Source of the DNA: Epiperipatus broadwayi
Taxonomy: Eukaryota > Onychophora > Udeonychophora > Euonychophora > Peripatidae
Length of the DNA stretch: 64,000 bases
Assembly (NCBI GenBank): GCA_028023455.1
Contig: JAQFVV010006274.1
Span: forward strand, 2,792,001-2,856,000
Direction of reading: 5' to 3'
Part shown: in pieces, positions 34,412 through 46,739 of the stretch
Layout of the letters: every line of letters starts with the position of its first letter
How positions within the stretch are numbered: position 1 is the stretch's first letter
The notes under the pieces: model-generated
What the model was told of the DNA's origin: nothing
The model's database searches: none
What the model saw: the letters and a program-made list of their open reading frames with translations, nothing else
Position numbers and translations under genes: made by a program

Positions 34412-35502
34412 TGGAGTTATTAACATTCTGTGTAACAACAACATACTTTCAATATAACTCAGAATTCTTCCAACAAAATCGAGGGATGGCCATGGGATCA
34501 TCACTGTCACTATTGCTCAGCAACATTTACATGGAAGAAGTTGAAACAACAGCCATAAATACTACTCCATGTCCGCCTAAAGTGTGGCTTCGATATGTTG
34601 ATGATACATTTGTAGTATGGCCACATGGCAAGGTAAAATTACAGTCTTTCTGGATGCACATTAACAACATATCTCCTACAATTAATTTCACGATGGAAGC
34701 AGAACAAGAACAAAAATTGGCATTCTTGGATGTTCTTGTGACAAGACTCCCTCAGGGCAAAGTAAAAACATCAGTATATAGGAAACCAACACACACTGGG
34801 AAATACTTGGCATATACATCCAATCATACAAGAAGCACTAAACAAGGAATTGTACTGTCACTATGGAACAGAGTGAAGGAGGTTTATTCAGAAACCAGTG
34901 ATTTGGAAAAAGAAAAGATTCACATAGAACAAATGCTTATGAAGAATGGTTATCCATCAGCAGTCATCAGAAAAACCTTCAATAGACAACAGAAAAAGAC
35001 ACCAAAAGAGGAAACAGTTATTGGTACGGTGGTGTATCCATACATACCAGAAATGGCGGACAAACTAAAAAGAATCTGCAGTCAATATAATATTAGAACT
35101 GCTTTCCAAAGCCATACCACACTTCGAGGAATGCTTACTTTCACTAAGCCTAAATTGGAAATGCTGAAGAACAAAAACTGCATCTATGAGATACCATGTG
35201 AATGTGGAAGAAAATACATTGGTGAGACCTGTCGGCCTGTTGAACAACGATTGAAGAAACACAAACTAATGGTTAAAAGAGAAAAAACAGATGTGTCTAC
35301 CATAGCAGATCATGTATGTACTAATGACCACATGCTTAGGTGGGAAAATACAAAGATATTGGATAAAGAGGAAAAAATGCATAGAAGAAAATTCAAGGAA
35401 GCTGCTCATATGACAATGGTAAATAATCCTATAAGTCAACCCAGTGTGGCAATACACAATGTATGGAAGCCTCTAATTAATCTTGCTCTTAGGAAAAAAT
35501 AA
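34411..35502 (+). pseudogene. Penelope-like polyprotein, C-terminal part: RT palm/thumb and GIY-YIG nuclease
   Basis: 363 codons, same protein as the preceding ORF after the frameshift; the true frame extends a few codons upstream of this ATG. GMAMGSSLSLLLSNIYMEEVE is RT motif B-like (usual GSPLSP altered). RYVDD gives the two catalytic Asp at residues 64-65, and LAFLDVLVTR and VYRKPTHTGKY are conserved Penelope blocks. From residue 257, CIYEIPC then KYIGET (268-273) with an Arg in RPVEQRL form the GIY-YIG endonuclease. The tail ends in QPSVAIHNVWKPL. Joined length of about 800 residues is normal for the family. The stop is followed immediately by the downstream terminal repeat. Confidence 0.95.
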
Positions 35503-35617
35503 AAATAAAAATAATTAGACTTGTTAAAAAAAAAAAAAATTGAAGGACTCAGGAGGATTTGAACCAACCCTCAAGTATAAATATATCAAATTTCTACTAT
35601 ATGTTGCCTTTGACAGA

Positions 35618-35692
35618 ATAGCTCAGTTGGTAGAGCGTTTGCCTTAAATTCAATATACAAGAATCTAAAGGTGCAAGTTCAACTTCTAAGCG
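35618..35692 (+). repeat. tRNA-like module in terminal repeat (P3)
   Basis: Same A-box (TAGCTCAGTTGGTAGAGCG) and B-box-like layout as in P2, with one change in the B-box region. Confidence 0.6.
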
Positions 35693-35720
35693 AATATTGT
35701 CACTGTGCATACAGGCCAGC

Positions 35721-35766
35721 AACACCTGAAGAAGAGTGGAGAATAATACTACTCGAAACATTGTGT
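35721..35766 (+). ncRNA. Penelope small hammerhead variant (P3)
   Basis: Stem I ACAC/GTGT, CTGAAGA at 35726-35732 plus an extra A, perfect stem II GAGT/ACTC, GAAAC at 35755-35759, then ATT instead of GTT, which removes the single C-G pair of stem III. Stem II is better and stem III worse than in P2. Confidence 0.62.
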
Positions 35767-36107
35767 AATTACTAACCTGTATTGTCTATTTGTGTGTTAT
35801 TACTAATAAGTTGTTTGTATTTGAAAAGTTTAAATAAAGTTTAAAATTTTCTATACATTCAATATTCACTCATAAATGATAAAAATAGTCCAACATATTA
35901 CATCTTAGGCAAAATAATCTTAATAGTTATATCAATGTCATAAAATATTCTACCTTTTAATTTCTTAAATATAGCACCAACACTTTAGTGTCTGCAATGC
36001 ATCTCACAATCTAAGTAATTTTAATATAATCATTTAGATATTTTAAACTGGCATACATGGTTAAGATAGTAACTATTGTGATTTCAAGCTTTAGAAATGA
36101 ACTTATT

Positions 36108-36471
36108 ACTTGGATTCAGTGAACAGGAAATAACTATCATTAGATAATATATATAAATGAACAAACCAATGGAAATAATGGTTTAATTTTAATATATTTT
36201 CCTGCTTAGTTTGTTCCTTTTATTTTTTTAAAGAAGGAAATGAGTTGTCTCTTGGCCTTTTACCTGCAGATATGGCCATTTAAACACTTAAGGAATTGTA
36301 AGCACTTTAGAATGAAATGCTTATGTTTTTGTTAGTTTCTTCAGAACCAATGTATGTATTGTGGATAAACTCCATAATTGTTATGCAATGTTATCCTTCA
36401 TTCACTTATAATATTATTGTATAATAAAACACTTTAACCGCTAATTTGAATTTATCTTCACAATATATAAC
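36108..36471 (+). repeat. 5' LTR of gypsy-like element
   Basis: Aligns along its length with 40246-40611: shared blocks include TTGTCTCTTRGCCTTTT, CTGCAGATAT and TTATCTTCAC near the 3' end. The outer edge is set by where similarity begins and is approximate. Confidence 0.75.
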
Positions 36472-37340
36472 AATTAACTGACAATAAAAATGAGAAATGT
36501 TTAGATATATTGTATGAAAAGTGGCTGAATGCCCATGAAGTGAAATAACAAATAGTCATTTTGGTATTGTCTTGGAGGTTTTTTTCTAATAATGACTTAG
36601 ATCTTTTGAAAAATTTAATTCAATTTGTTGGAAATCATGGCCAGTATACTTGGACTAATAGATGTTAATGAAATTAAATCAAAATTAAGTTTGGCTCCAT
36701 GTGTGAGTGTCTATAGTTTAGCTACTTACCAAGTTCTCATATCACAAGATACAACCACTACACCCTTATAAAGTTATATTTAATAAAGCAATATTTACTT
36801 CAAAACCCTTAATAAAAAATGGAAAGATATGAATTCAAATCATGCAATCAGGAAGCTGAAGAAAAGCTATGTACCAAAATTGAAGTATTGGACTGCAATT
36901 TTGGAACATTCCTCAAGATGTCATTAAGAGCTGGGTTTATATCACACTAATTAAGAGTCATATTGGTAATGAACACCAATACTACCTAGGCATGCTTAAT
37001 CAATCTACATCTTTGCTGAGTACAAATGCTGAAATAGAAGTGACATACTAAAAATAGAGTTCAAAAATCAATACATTGCAATAAAGGAAACAAAATTGTT
37101 ACCATAACAAAAAATCATTTAGCCAGTCAGCATTAGGGTTATATATTAATGTTGCTGTCATTTTTTAATGTATCAGATATCTGTCTTATAAAGGCAGATG
37201 AAATAATGATAATGATTCATCTAATACACAAAACCATCACTCAAGTGCAAAAAAATTAAATCTAAATACACTTAACAAGCAAAGTGAAGTGCCAACTTTT
37301 TAAAAAAGGCTAATTATCATTAATGGCAATTTTTATGGGA
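36472..37340 (+). pseudogene. probable gag region of the gypsy-like element, unreadable
   Basis: Position between LTR and protease implies gag. Only a vague zinc-knuckle-like patch near 37150-37200 can be seen; the frames are too broken to identify conserved residues. Confidence 0.35.
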
Positions 37341-40030
37341 ATGGAGATTGATTTTGTCTTAGCAGTTACCATTATCTCAAGTAGAGGGCAAAGATAACTA
37401 GAAAACAAAAATCCAATCCGAAGCCCAGTCCCAAAATTAACCTATGATCTTCAGGTTGAGAAAGTTACATTCTTGAGGGAAGCTTAGGTTAATGTTAGGG
37501 AAGGGGTCTGAATATATGCATTTGCTTTTATTCATGTCTTCAAGAGAGCATAATAACAATAAGATAAAATAATATTAAACCAATGGGCTATTTACTAAGC
37601 AAAGTGGATCAAGTATGCTGGGAGATAGAATTCTCAAAGATAATATGCTATGTTTTTAACACTGTTTGAGTCATTATCAAGGAATAACCATTTGATTATT
37701 TATAAACAAACATGTTAAACTAATCAGTTGTGACCAATATCTTTTTCTTTAACAATTAAAGTTTTTTAGAATTTGGATAGGCTGCAATCTGAAAAAGGGA
37801 TTGAATTAATATTTCATTTTAAATAGACTATCCAAATAGTACCCATTATTAAAAACATAATTAAGAGATTATCACTGTACTTTAAATAAAATCATACTTT
37901 TCAATCATTACTCCTAGCCCATTTTACAATTAAATGGATATTTTTTTATTTTAGTTGGAAGTAGAATATTTTTTAGAATAAGCTTCTGGAATACATATCT
38001 TCAACTACCAATAGGTGATAAAACCTCCAAAGCACTAGCAATTGTAAAGGATTTTATAAAAGTTAATTGATTGCCATTTAATATTTTAGTGGCTTCAATC
38101 GTATTCCAGTAAGAAAGTTGATCAATTTATAGCTGGAGTTTCTGGGGATATTTTATATTTTAATGATTTCCTGTTAGTAGCCAGAAGTAAGAAACAATTC
38201 TTGAAGTCTATTAAATAGCTTATTAAATAAACACATGGAAGTAGGAATTAAACTAAAACCTAATAAATAAGTGTTTGAGGCAGTTGGGAATATGTTAGGT
38301 AATTTTATTTTTGCTATGAGCAAAATAAAGGCTATTCTGAGTGTGTTAACCCTACTAACAAAAAGGAGTTTTAAACATTCATTGGACTCATTTGTTGTGA
38401 TTAGAACTTCATTAAGCACAAAATGGAAGCCACTGATTCATTGTGACAACTTCTAGAGAGACTATATGGCTATAGAATATTCAACAAATATAGCTTTTGA
38501 TAACCTAAAAAGTTAATAACTAATGCAAATGAATTAAACTATTATGATCCAAATATGGACTTTTATCTTACAATGCAAGTCTGTCTCATTCAGCATTGGG
38601 ACATTATTAGACCATTATTACAAAATGGGAGTGATGTACTTATTGCCTTCACATCTTGCACATTGACCAAGACTGAAAAATATTACTCTCAAATAAATAA
38701 AAAAGCATATGTGTTCCGAATATCACCCATTTTACCAACTGAACATAAACCTTTATTTAATGATTGTTGCCAAAAAAGGCTACTCTAGCATTTGCCACCT
38801 TGCAGACTAAGATGGTTTAATTTAATCTGTTAAGGGCATATAGTTTAAACTTTGTTATGTAGAATAAAAAAGCCTACATGTTAATGCACCCAGTAGATTA
38901 TCAGATAAAAGTAAAAAAACAACAACACATATACAGTGAAACCATTAAAAATATGATTGATTTAGAAAGGAGTAACTAAATCACCAGTAAAGTAATAGCT
39001 CACTGAATACAAAATGATCAAGAGTAAGAGCTTGAGTAATTAGATATACACAAAGTATCCAATTAACGTTTGGGTAAAAAATATAACCCATCTATAGAGA
39101 ATGAAAGAATTTTAAAGAATAATTAAGTTTTCGTATTGCATCTAGGCCACAAACAAAATATGGTCACCCAGAAATAGTCAGAATAAAAATCTGACTACAA
39201 CTTATATCTGGTGGCTTAATATAGAGTCTGATATTTTAAAATTTTAGATACTTTATTGTGAGAAATACAAAATAAATCAAATTATGTCAGCTAGAACAAA
39301 GTACAACACTTGACCACAGGCAGCTGGGTCCTGGAAAAGAATCCACTTATATCATGCTGGACATGGGAAGAATAAAAAAAATATGGTTTTTGATGCCAAT
39401 TTAATATGGTGAAAAGTAGTTATTATGCCCAACTTTAACATCCCAACTATAAATGACTATTTGATGAAAATGTTTATATCCAGTTAATTCCAAGATTTCT
39501 GTGGAAATAATGAAATAAATCACAAATTGACATCATAATTACATGACTCAGAGAACAATGAACAAGCTAAATATTTGGTGTGAGAGGTTAATAACTTCTA
39601 GAAGGAAACAATAAATGATTGGAATATGTGTAGCTAAAGTGCTACTAATCCAGACACAACTTCATCCATTGCTCATGACATAAATGTAACTGAAATGTCA
39701 ATGAATCATATTCTAAAAAACAACTTATTTAATTTCATACTAAACTTATCACCAAAGGACATGAAGCAGCAAATTATGACTACTTCAAAAGTGATATAAA
39801 AGTTTTATGCTATATGCATCCAAACAAAAACCAGATCCCAGTAACAATTATGAGAAAAAAGGGTCAACAGCTACTAGTAGCAAAAATTTTTAATGCTCAA
39901 ATTAATAAATAACATAATGATAAACTTTGGGCCATCTTTATCTAGCCAGAAATATCCAGTGGTGAATTGGTATAGCCAGACTCTATAAATCAGAATAAGC
40001 AACTCCACCAGAAGATGGTTAACCAAAAAT
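37341..40030 (+). pseudogene. gypsy-like pol: protease, RT, RNase H, integrase remnants
   Basis: Protease: MEIDFVLAVTII from 37341, where the catalytic DTG-type triad is damaged, followed by KLTYDLQVEKV near 37430. RT: LDRLQ near 37773, DYHCTLNK near 37868, TYLQLPI near 37990, and the YLDD-type box as YFNDF near 38155 (first Asp lost). RNase H: FTSCTLTKTEKYYSQINKKA near 38650, then HKPLF and LPPCRLRWF near 38795. Integrase: GHPEIVR and TYIWWLNIESDI near 39160-39235, SWKRIHLYHAGH near 39330, and a C-terminal LYLARNIQW near 39935. Many frameshifts lie between the blocks. The family copies its RNA and integrates the cDNA; this copy cannot. Confidence 0.87.
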
Positions 40031-40245
40031 CAGTTGATACCAAAGCTTTGCCAATATCAAAATTAGAGATAACCAGTCATAACATCAGAAAAGGTGTCAG
40101 TCTAATCATTGCTAAAAGAAACAACACAAGAAAAAAATTGTCCCAAAACACCTGTTTAGGGTATGATATGACAAAATAAGTGGCTTATTTCATTTAAGTA
40201 GGACAGAATGATATGAGGTAATCCTAGTTACTTTTAAAAAATGAT

Positions 40246-40281
40246 ATTTGGATTTCAGTGAATAGAAAATGATTATCATTG

Positions 40282-40362
<81 letters not shown>

Positions 40363-40611
40363 AACTAATGGGAATAATGGGAGGATTAACATTATTTCCT
40401 CATGATTCATTTATTTTGTCTTTTTAGAAGGAATTGTCTCTTAGCCTTTTATCTGCAGATATAGTATGGAATTTAATAAGAAATGCTTACATTTTTATTG
40501 TTATCTTCTGGATCCCTTGTTATATGAAGATATCATTCATTTGTGTATCTTATCATTGCATAATAAAACATCTAAAACAATAGTTTGGGTTATCTTCACT
40601 ATACATAATAA
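40246..40611 (+). repeat. 3' LTR of gypsy-like element
   Basis: Diverged direct copy of 36108-36471, interrupted by a TA microsatellite at 40285-40360. Confidence 0.75.
40285..40360. repeat. (TA)n microsatellite in the 3' LTR
   Basis: Two TA runs separated by AATATCAA. Confidence 0.97.
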
Positions 40612-42872
40612 TAAGAATCCAATCCAAAAGTTAATTTTTATCCATTACCAGTTGATAAAAGGTTTTAAGTTTTAGAAAATTAATTTATAAAACAAGTATT
40701 TATATATTGCAGTCAAAATTTTTGCAAATGTTTTAATTTTATGTTGTTGTTTTTTTAAATTGAACAGGTGACCCATTTAGACCTTCCTAAGGAAAATCTC
40801 TATTTTGCAGAATCAAATTCGTTTGAATTTAGTTTGCTTAGTTTAAATTTTATATCACAGGTTTTTCTGTTTTAGAAATATCTTATACTACTTGTAATCT
40901 AGATTTGGCTGAAAATTTTTTACATCTTTTTCAAATGACAGCAGACTTGTTACTTTTTAAAAAGATATATAATATATTGTAGATAGTGGCAACAACAATA
41001 AATATCAAATTTTTAATATTAAAAGTACTGATCATATAGAAAGCAATTGACTAATTATAAAAAAGATGTCAATTAAAATCCAGTTAAACAAAAGTAATTT
41101 TATTTCATTTTCTGGCTATATTTTAAAAAAAAAATTAAACAAATAATTTAACATTTAGTAAATAATAATAACTTAAGTGATAATTATATAAAACAAATGT
41201 ATCAGGAATATTATGAGATACCACTTGTAGTCTAAATGTTACTCAATTGCATTGTAGCTGTTGCAGTTTAAAAACATTTTCAATTATCTTTTGAATTGAA
41301 ATGGATAATAAACTTGTCATCATATTATAAATCTTGAGGTCAATAAGATTATATCTAGTTTTTCTTTTAATCAATTTAAATTAAAAGCATTATCATCAAA
41401 CCTGTATGCACATCTAACTTATATAATTCCACTAATATAATAATCGAAAACAAAATTGGATTTTGTACATAACTGTCATTTTCATTTCAAATACCTTAGA
41501 TTTTTAACTATAGTAATAACACTTCCCATTTTATGATTAAGGAGTTGTATATTAGAATAAACTTTAATGTACAACTAACTATTTTAATTAAACAATAAAT
41601 TGTTTAATCAATAAAATGTCCTAACTTTTTGTTCCACAAATTTTTTTCTTTTTTGCTTGACAATGAACATGAATTATGTAGTGCTATTATATTTAAATTA
41701 AATTTTTTGTAACTATTTATCTATAAATAAAAGCAATATATTCAATAAAATTCTTAAAAAATAATCTTACTGTAGTTAGGTAATCAAATTTTAAAAATAT
41801 TACGGTAATCTCCTACCCCTTGTTTATTTTTAAAAATTGGGGACAATAAAAATAGCCCTAAGGTTAAATATTTCTTAAAGATCTGCAATCTGTTTATTTT
41901 TAAGATTACAAAGCGCTGATTTAATTTCATTAAGATGAATATCTTTGTCCAGTCTAGAGTAATTAAAGTGGATATATGATTAAAAGTTATTTCATTTATT
42001 GTATCATTATTCAAATGATAAATACTGTGTCCTTCTATTCAAAATATCATTGATGGGATTTGTTATCACTTTTCATGACTATATATTTACTTTTAATCAT
42101 CAAAAAAGTTCTAAAGTGATCATAACCTGCCATATTTTTGCAGCTTCAATCACTGTTCATTTAAAGCCTTTTTGTTAGTTGTTAAACTTCTATATTTAAA
42201 TGTCTATAGTAATTATAAATCTCCATATTGGATTTATTATTTTCCCAAAAAAAATGCATGACTTTTAATAATGCCATTAATAATAAAATAGTTGTCAGAC
42301 AATCAATCATATTTTTTTTATTGAACACAAGAATATAGATTTATTAATACTCATAATGTGGTCTTTAAAAGAATCCATGATTCAGCTTCATGACAATTGT
42401 AAAAGTTCAAATTGAGAATAGTATTCAATAGCTGTTGAAATTGATCACCAATAGCTATTAGGAAATGAGCATTATTCTTTTGCAATATGATTAAAATAAA
42501 ATCTATGTTTAATGCATCTAACATTGGAATCCTGAAGCATATATTAGTCTATGATCTGTTTAATATCTGCTCTCATAAGTTTGTTTATTATGATCTTTTT
42601 TTGTATTATGGCTGTTATAATGCCATCTATATGATGCACTTGTTTAAACATGAAAGCATACATGTTATTTTATAGCAATTTTATGTTTAAAACAAAATGT
42701 TTATTATAATCAATGATGTATTGTGCAAATATTCAACAATGGTACACTACTGTTTGTAATATATTGTGCATTAAAACTTCCAAGCAGAAAATTTAATGTA
42801 TCCTCAATTTTTTGAATCTAAAGTTATATATACTCACACACATTTATATATTTTCATTATTTATATATCTAA
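40612..42872. other. AT-rich intergenic DNA
   Basis: No gene, RNA or repeat recognised. CpG is nearly absent. ORFs of 60-76 codons lack any family feature. Confidence 0.6.
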
Positions 42873-42964
42873 TGTAGGGGATGTGAACACAAACTTTCAA
42901 ACTCTTTTCAAATATCAACTCTATGTTGTACAACTGATACACATGACCCCACAAATGTAAAAAA

Positions 42965-43010
42965 ACGATAAATGATCTATTTCATGCTGAACCAGCACTC
43001 ATCAGTTGAT
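42965..43010 (-). ncRNA. family R hammerhead motif, partly decayed (R4)
   Basis: Minus strand: core CTGATGA (complement of 42999-43005), stem II TGCT/AGCA, and GAAA are intact. Stem III and the 3' side of stem I are diverged, so cleavage is doubtful. Confidence 0.6.
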
Positions 43011-43023
43011 CCAGATCATCATC

Positions 43024-43052
43024 TTCCACACATATATATATATATATATATA
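43024..43052. repeat. (TA)n microsatellite inside family R copy
   Basis: A short TA run at the position where other family R copies also have a TA/TG run. Confidence 0.95.
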
Positions 43053-43479
43053 ATCAGTGCCTAGTTTATATTAAGATAGCAAATCTTCAAACTTTAATGT
43101 ATAGGTTTCAATATACTCCAACTCTTCAGCCATCCATACCATTGAAAATCTGATAATGTAATGGCCAAATTCCTGTATTGTTTGAATACATATTCAAATA
43201 TTACAGATTTATCCTGTATCCTGCCCATCCCTCTTCTGTGTTTTTAAATGGATATGGTCCTATACATCAGGGATCAGAATGACTTAAAGTCAACATGAGC
43301 ATGGCATTAATATTGGCATTAACTAGGACTTTGGGCATTACATTATCAGATTTTCGATGGTATTGATGGCTGAAGAATTGGAGAATGGAGTAGATTGAAG
43401 CCTGTCCATTAAAGTTTGATGCTTTTCTATCTTAATATAAACTGAGCATTGCTTTTATATGTATGTGGGAGAAATCTGG

Positions 43480-43523
43480 ATCAACTGATGAGTGATGGTT
43501 GAGCATGAAATAAGTATATTGGA
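43480..43523 (+). ncRNA. family R hammerhead motif (R5)
   Basis: Core CTGATGA at 43485-43491 and GAAA at 43507-43510 are intact, stem II has one mismatch (TGAT/AGCA), and stem III AAGTAT is weaker. The 3' strand of stem I (TTGG) still pairs in part with the 5' side. Confidence 0.65.
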
Positions 43524-43645
43524 GATCATTTATCTTTTTCACATGCGTGTGGTGTTGTATATCAGTTGTACAAGATAGAGTGGATAGCTGAAGAAAACTT
43601 GAAAATCTGTATTCAAATCCCCTATATTACATATATGTGTGTATG

Positions 43646-46600
43646 TGTGTGTGTAATGTTGGAAACCATAAAATCTCCTAGTACTGTTTATATTAAATTT
43701 AATTAAATATTTATTGTTTCATCAATAAATTGCTCTGGAAGATGAAACTGAAGCACTCCCCCATCTATTACTTATTAGAATGCCACATATAGTTTCAATA
43801 TCAATTTTTCAGAAACATTTTTGCAGCTTAATTCAAATTGGCATTAGATAATATTCACAATGTAAAGTCTCAGTGTATTCATTTTAATATGCTTGTGGCA
43901 TCAATTAATAAGAAATCATTTTAGAAGAGACTGATATTTTTAATACTGTTAAATTAAATTTAATTAAACATTTTGCTATAAGTCATCAATCTACTGTCTA
44001 ATATATATATATATAATTAAAAACCAGTCAACACTTAAACAATCCCAATATCAATAACACTCAAGAACTTTGAACTGTTGTCAAAGCAATCTCCTTTTAA
44101 CAATAAAGATGGAAACCCACCTTTATTAATAGTCTAATATACTTATATAGACACTAAAGATTGCAATTTGTCTACAGAGATGAATTTCAATCTCTTTGAT
44201 GAAGTTGCAATCTTTAATGTTCTTTCACAATGGCAAAGGGTCATATTTTAATACAATAATATTTTTTGCTTTAATAATCAATACATTAATACTCATTTGA
44301 CTAAACCAGGGTAAATATGGTATTTTACTTTTCTGTTAGGCTAGGTAGGCACCCATTTAATGACCAATAATGAATGACCACTCTTCAATAGACATAACAA
44401 AACTGGATTGAAACACCAATTTCTAAATAGTTTTACAGACTTAACTTAAATAGCTCATGATGTAAGGGTTAATTCATTAAGCTTTAGCTCATGATTTAGG
44501 ATTCAAATATAGTATCCAATGAATTATTTTCTTTAGATAATTAGTTCATCCAAAATTACTTAATAATTAGATATGTTGTTGTTTTTTTAATCTGGCAGAT
44601 GATGATTCTAAAGTTTCAATAACTTTTCCTTTCATTTATTATATTTCAAAGTTTACTAATTTTTTTTTATTATCAATATATGTACTAATGTCTACAGCAA
44701 AAAGAACTTATTAACATTGGTACATTAGTCAACAAGGGATAAAAATATTCTTTCTTTGAGCATTCTAGATCTAATATTATGCAAATGATTTTTAAAATTA
44801 GTACCTGTTTCTAGATCCATCAAATAGCTCTCAAAACAAAAAATCGTTTTTTAAAAATTCAGGAACTGCCCTTCCAAAAAAAATAGTTATTTACCTGTTC
44901 ATTTAAACTTTCTTTTCTAGGTCTTATTTCAGTCAGATCAGCTGTCATTCTAATATCCTGACAATTTTTTTTAACTAGAAAGCTATAATCAACATATTTC
45001 GGTTTTGAAGATTTCATGTTAACAAAATATTTAGCGAAAAGTGAAATATTTTGCTTTTAGACCATCAATATCTTAATTAAAAATCATTTGTAGCCTTTAA
45101 GATCTAGTAAAGATTTGTAGAGAAATAAAGATTAAGCGAACAGGCAAATGATTTTTTTTTAAAGTTTTCTTTATTAAATAATTATTAAATGGATGCAAGA
45201 AGGCTAATAATTAAAAAATTGTTTGTACAATAGTAACTGTATCTTTTTCATAAGAGCTTATAATTTAATATTAACTTGAGAATATTCAGTAAAATTTCTT
45301 GTTGATTAGTTTGTACTAATATCAATAAAAGATTATTTTTTTCCTTTGTTGGATACATTAATGCAAACAGAAAACTTTGGCTATAGTAAACTATGACCAA
45401 AGTCAATGGAAATTATTGTTATGAATTAAACATATGGCAGTTTATGATGAAACTTTATTTAAATAAAAAAGTCAAAATTATAAAATAAACTGGATACATT
45501 TACACTCAAAGCAGTTATATCATATATATTAACTATGGATATTATCAGAAATGTATCAAAAAAGTCTATATTACATAATAGCTAATTATATAGGTCATAG
45601 TTTAGTATGTTCTAATGTTTAAATGATAGTGCCATTCAAATGCACACATTATTTCAACATACCATATTCATTATTCATAATAAATTCTTGATTAATTTTC
45701 AGTAGTCATAAAATCCAATTACCAAATTTGACTGTCAAAATAATCATGGCAATGAAACTTACATTTAAGAAGTAAATGAATGTGCTTTTGGATTCATTAA
45801 ACAAATTCTTGCCCTCTTCTCTAACAGTAGTTGCATTGACAGTAGTTTAATTAAAAGAAACTTGACATTTTCAGCTTAGATAAATAATAAAATAAATATG
45901 GAGCTTCATTATAGAGATTGAAAATCAGTAGTTCAATAAGTGCCAAAAAATGCAACTTTAAAATGATTGTTGGCTTTACAAAGAATGTCATAGTTACATG
46001 AGATGTTATTGGCCCATTTAAAATAATACATTGAATTGAAAGAATAAAATTAAGTAAGTGGATGACATTCTCATATGATAGTTATTTTGGATAGATAGGA
46101 TTGTGTTTTCATCATCCTTAAAATTTAACATATTTAAATTGTGACAGAAATATTGAAATTGATATTGGTAAAAACATTTCTCTATCATCTAGTGTTGATG
46201 GGAATTATTTTTTTAAAAATAAAATAACATGATGATATACTAGCTTCAAAATTGATAATATTTTATAGGGATATCTAGAATATGAATTTGAATCAACATC
46301 TATATTATTAAAATAAAGGGATCAGAAAAAAACTTTTTTTTAATTACTTAGATTTTTTTTGATATAATAACAGAATTTATCTTCTAACCTTGTTATCCCC
46401 ATTGTATTAGTGCCATTCTTTTCTGTGATGAGTAATAAAATAAAATTGCATCTTGTAAGCAATATAGAGATTTAAAAATAGAAGTTCACACACAGAGAGA
46501 GAAACAACAACTTAAGAATGATTAATAGATTAAAATTGCAACCAAAATATAATCTTTTTGATGATGTGATAATTTTAGATATTTTTTAGGTTAAATTAAG

Positions 46601-46739
46601 AGATGGGAGCAAAAAATAAAAGAAAAGGAAAGTCCTATTAAGTGATAGAGTGACACTCATTTATGTGATGATGATATTTTAAATAGAATAATATCTTAAT
46701 TATCTTTTAATAATCATTACAAATTTATAATAGAGCATT
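43646..46739. other. AT-rich intergenic DNA
   Basis: No gene recognised; CpG is very rare. A 13-bp inverted repeat (44153-44165 with 44205-44217) forms a simple hairpin. The right part may include upstream, unreadable portions of the LINE remnant that follows. Confidence 0.5.

Larger units (their letters stand above)
32369..35905 (+). mobile_element. Penelope-like retrotransposon, nearly complete
   Basis: A 3.5-kb insertion between perfect 11-bp duplications, TAGGCAAAATA (32358-32368 and 35906-35916). Order: an inverted terminal-repeat copy that also contains the first bases of the ORF (32369 to about 32777), a direct terminal repeat (about 32778-33130), an RT/GIY-YIG ORF with one frameshift (33092-35502), and a downstream direct terminal repeat (about 35517-35905). 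Terminal repeats carry a tRNA-like module and a small hammerhead variant. An inverted partial copy ahead of direct repeats is the known signature of Penelope-like elements, which integrate using an RT joined to a GIY-YIG endonuclease. The copy looks fairly young by its target duplication but is defective. Confidence 0.95.
35517..35905 (+). repeat. downstream direct Penelope terminal repeat (P3)
   Basis: Full copy starting at the same poly-A motif as the upstream direct repeat and ending at the target duplication. It is nearly identical to P2 but keeps the 46-bp segment that P2 lacks. Confidence 0.92.
36108..40611 (+). mobile_element. Ty3/gypsy-like LTR retrotransposon, old and decayed
   Basis: Two diverged direct LTRs (36108-36471, 40246-40611) enclose pol remnants in the order protease, reverse transcriptase, RNase H, integrase, which is the Ty3/gypsy order. 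Frameshifts and stops are frequent and the LTRs have many differences, so the insertion is old. A (TA)n run has expanded inside the 3' LTR. No clean target duplication or primer binding site could be read. An env-like frame was not seen. Confidence 0.85.
42873..43645 (+). mobile_element. family R hammerhead element, diverged inverted-direct pair
   Basis: An inverted copy (42873 to about 43185) faces a direct copy (about 43190-43645). Both are clearly related to the units at 10.1-11.3 kb but with more differences, so this is an older insertion. The direct copy again ends in a tRNA-like B-box (ATTCAAATCCCC near 43609). No reliable target duplication was seen. The R4 and R5 hammerhead motifs are listed separately. 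Confidence 0.8.

Noticed and set aside
35266-35457. Minus-strand ORFs inside the Penelope coding region (also 33478, 34174, 35065)
   Set aside because: Antisense shadows of the RT/GIY-YIG frame with no features of their own.
38174-38419. 81-codon minus-strand ORF in the gypsy-like element
   Set aside because: Shadow of the decayed RT region on the plus strand, where the recognisable motifs lie.
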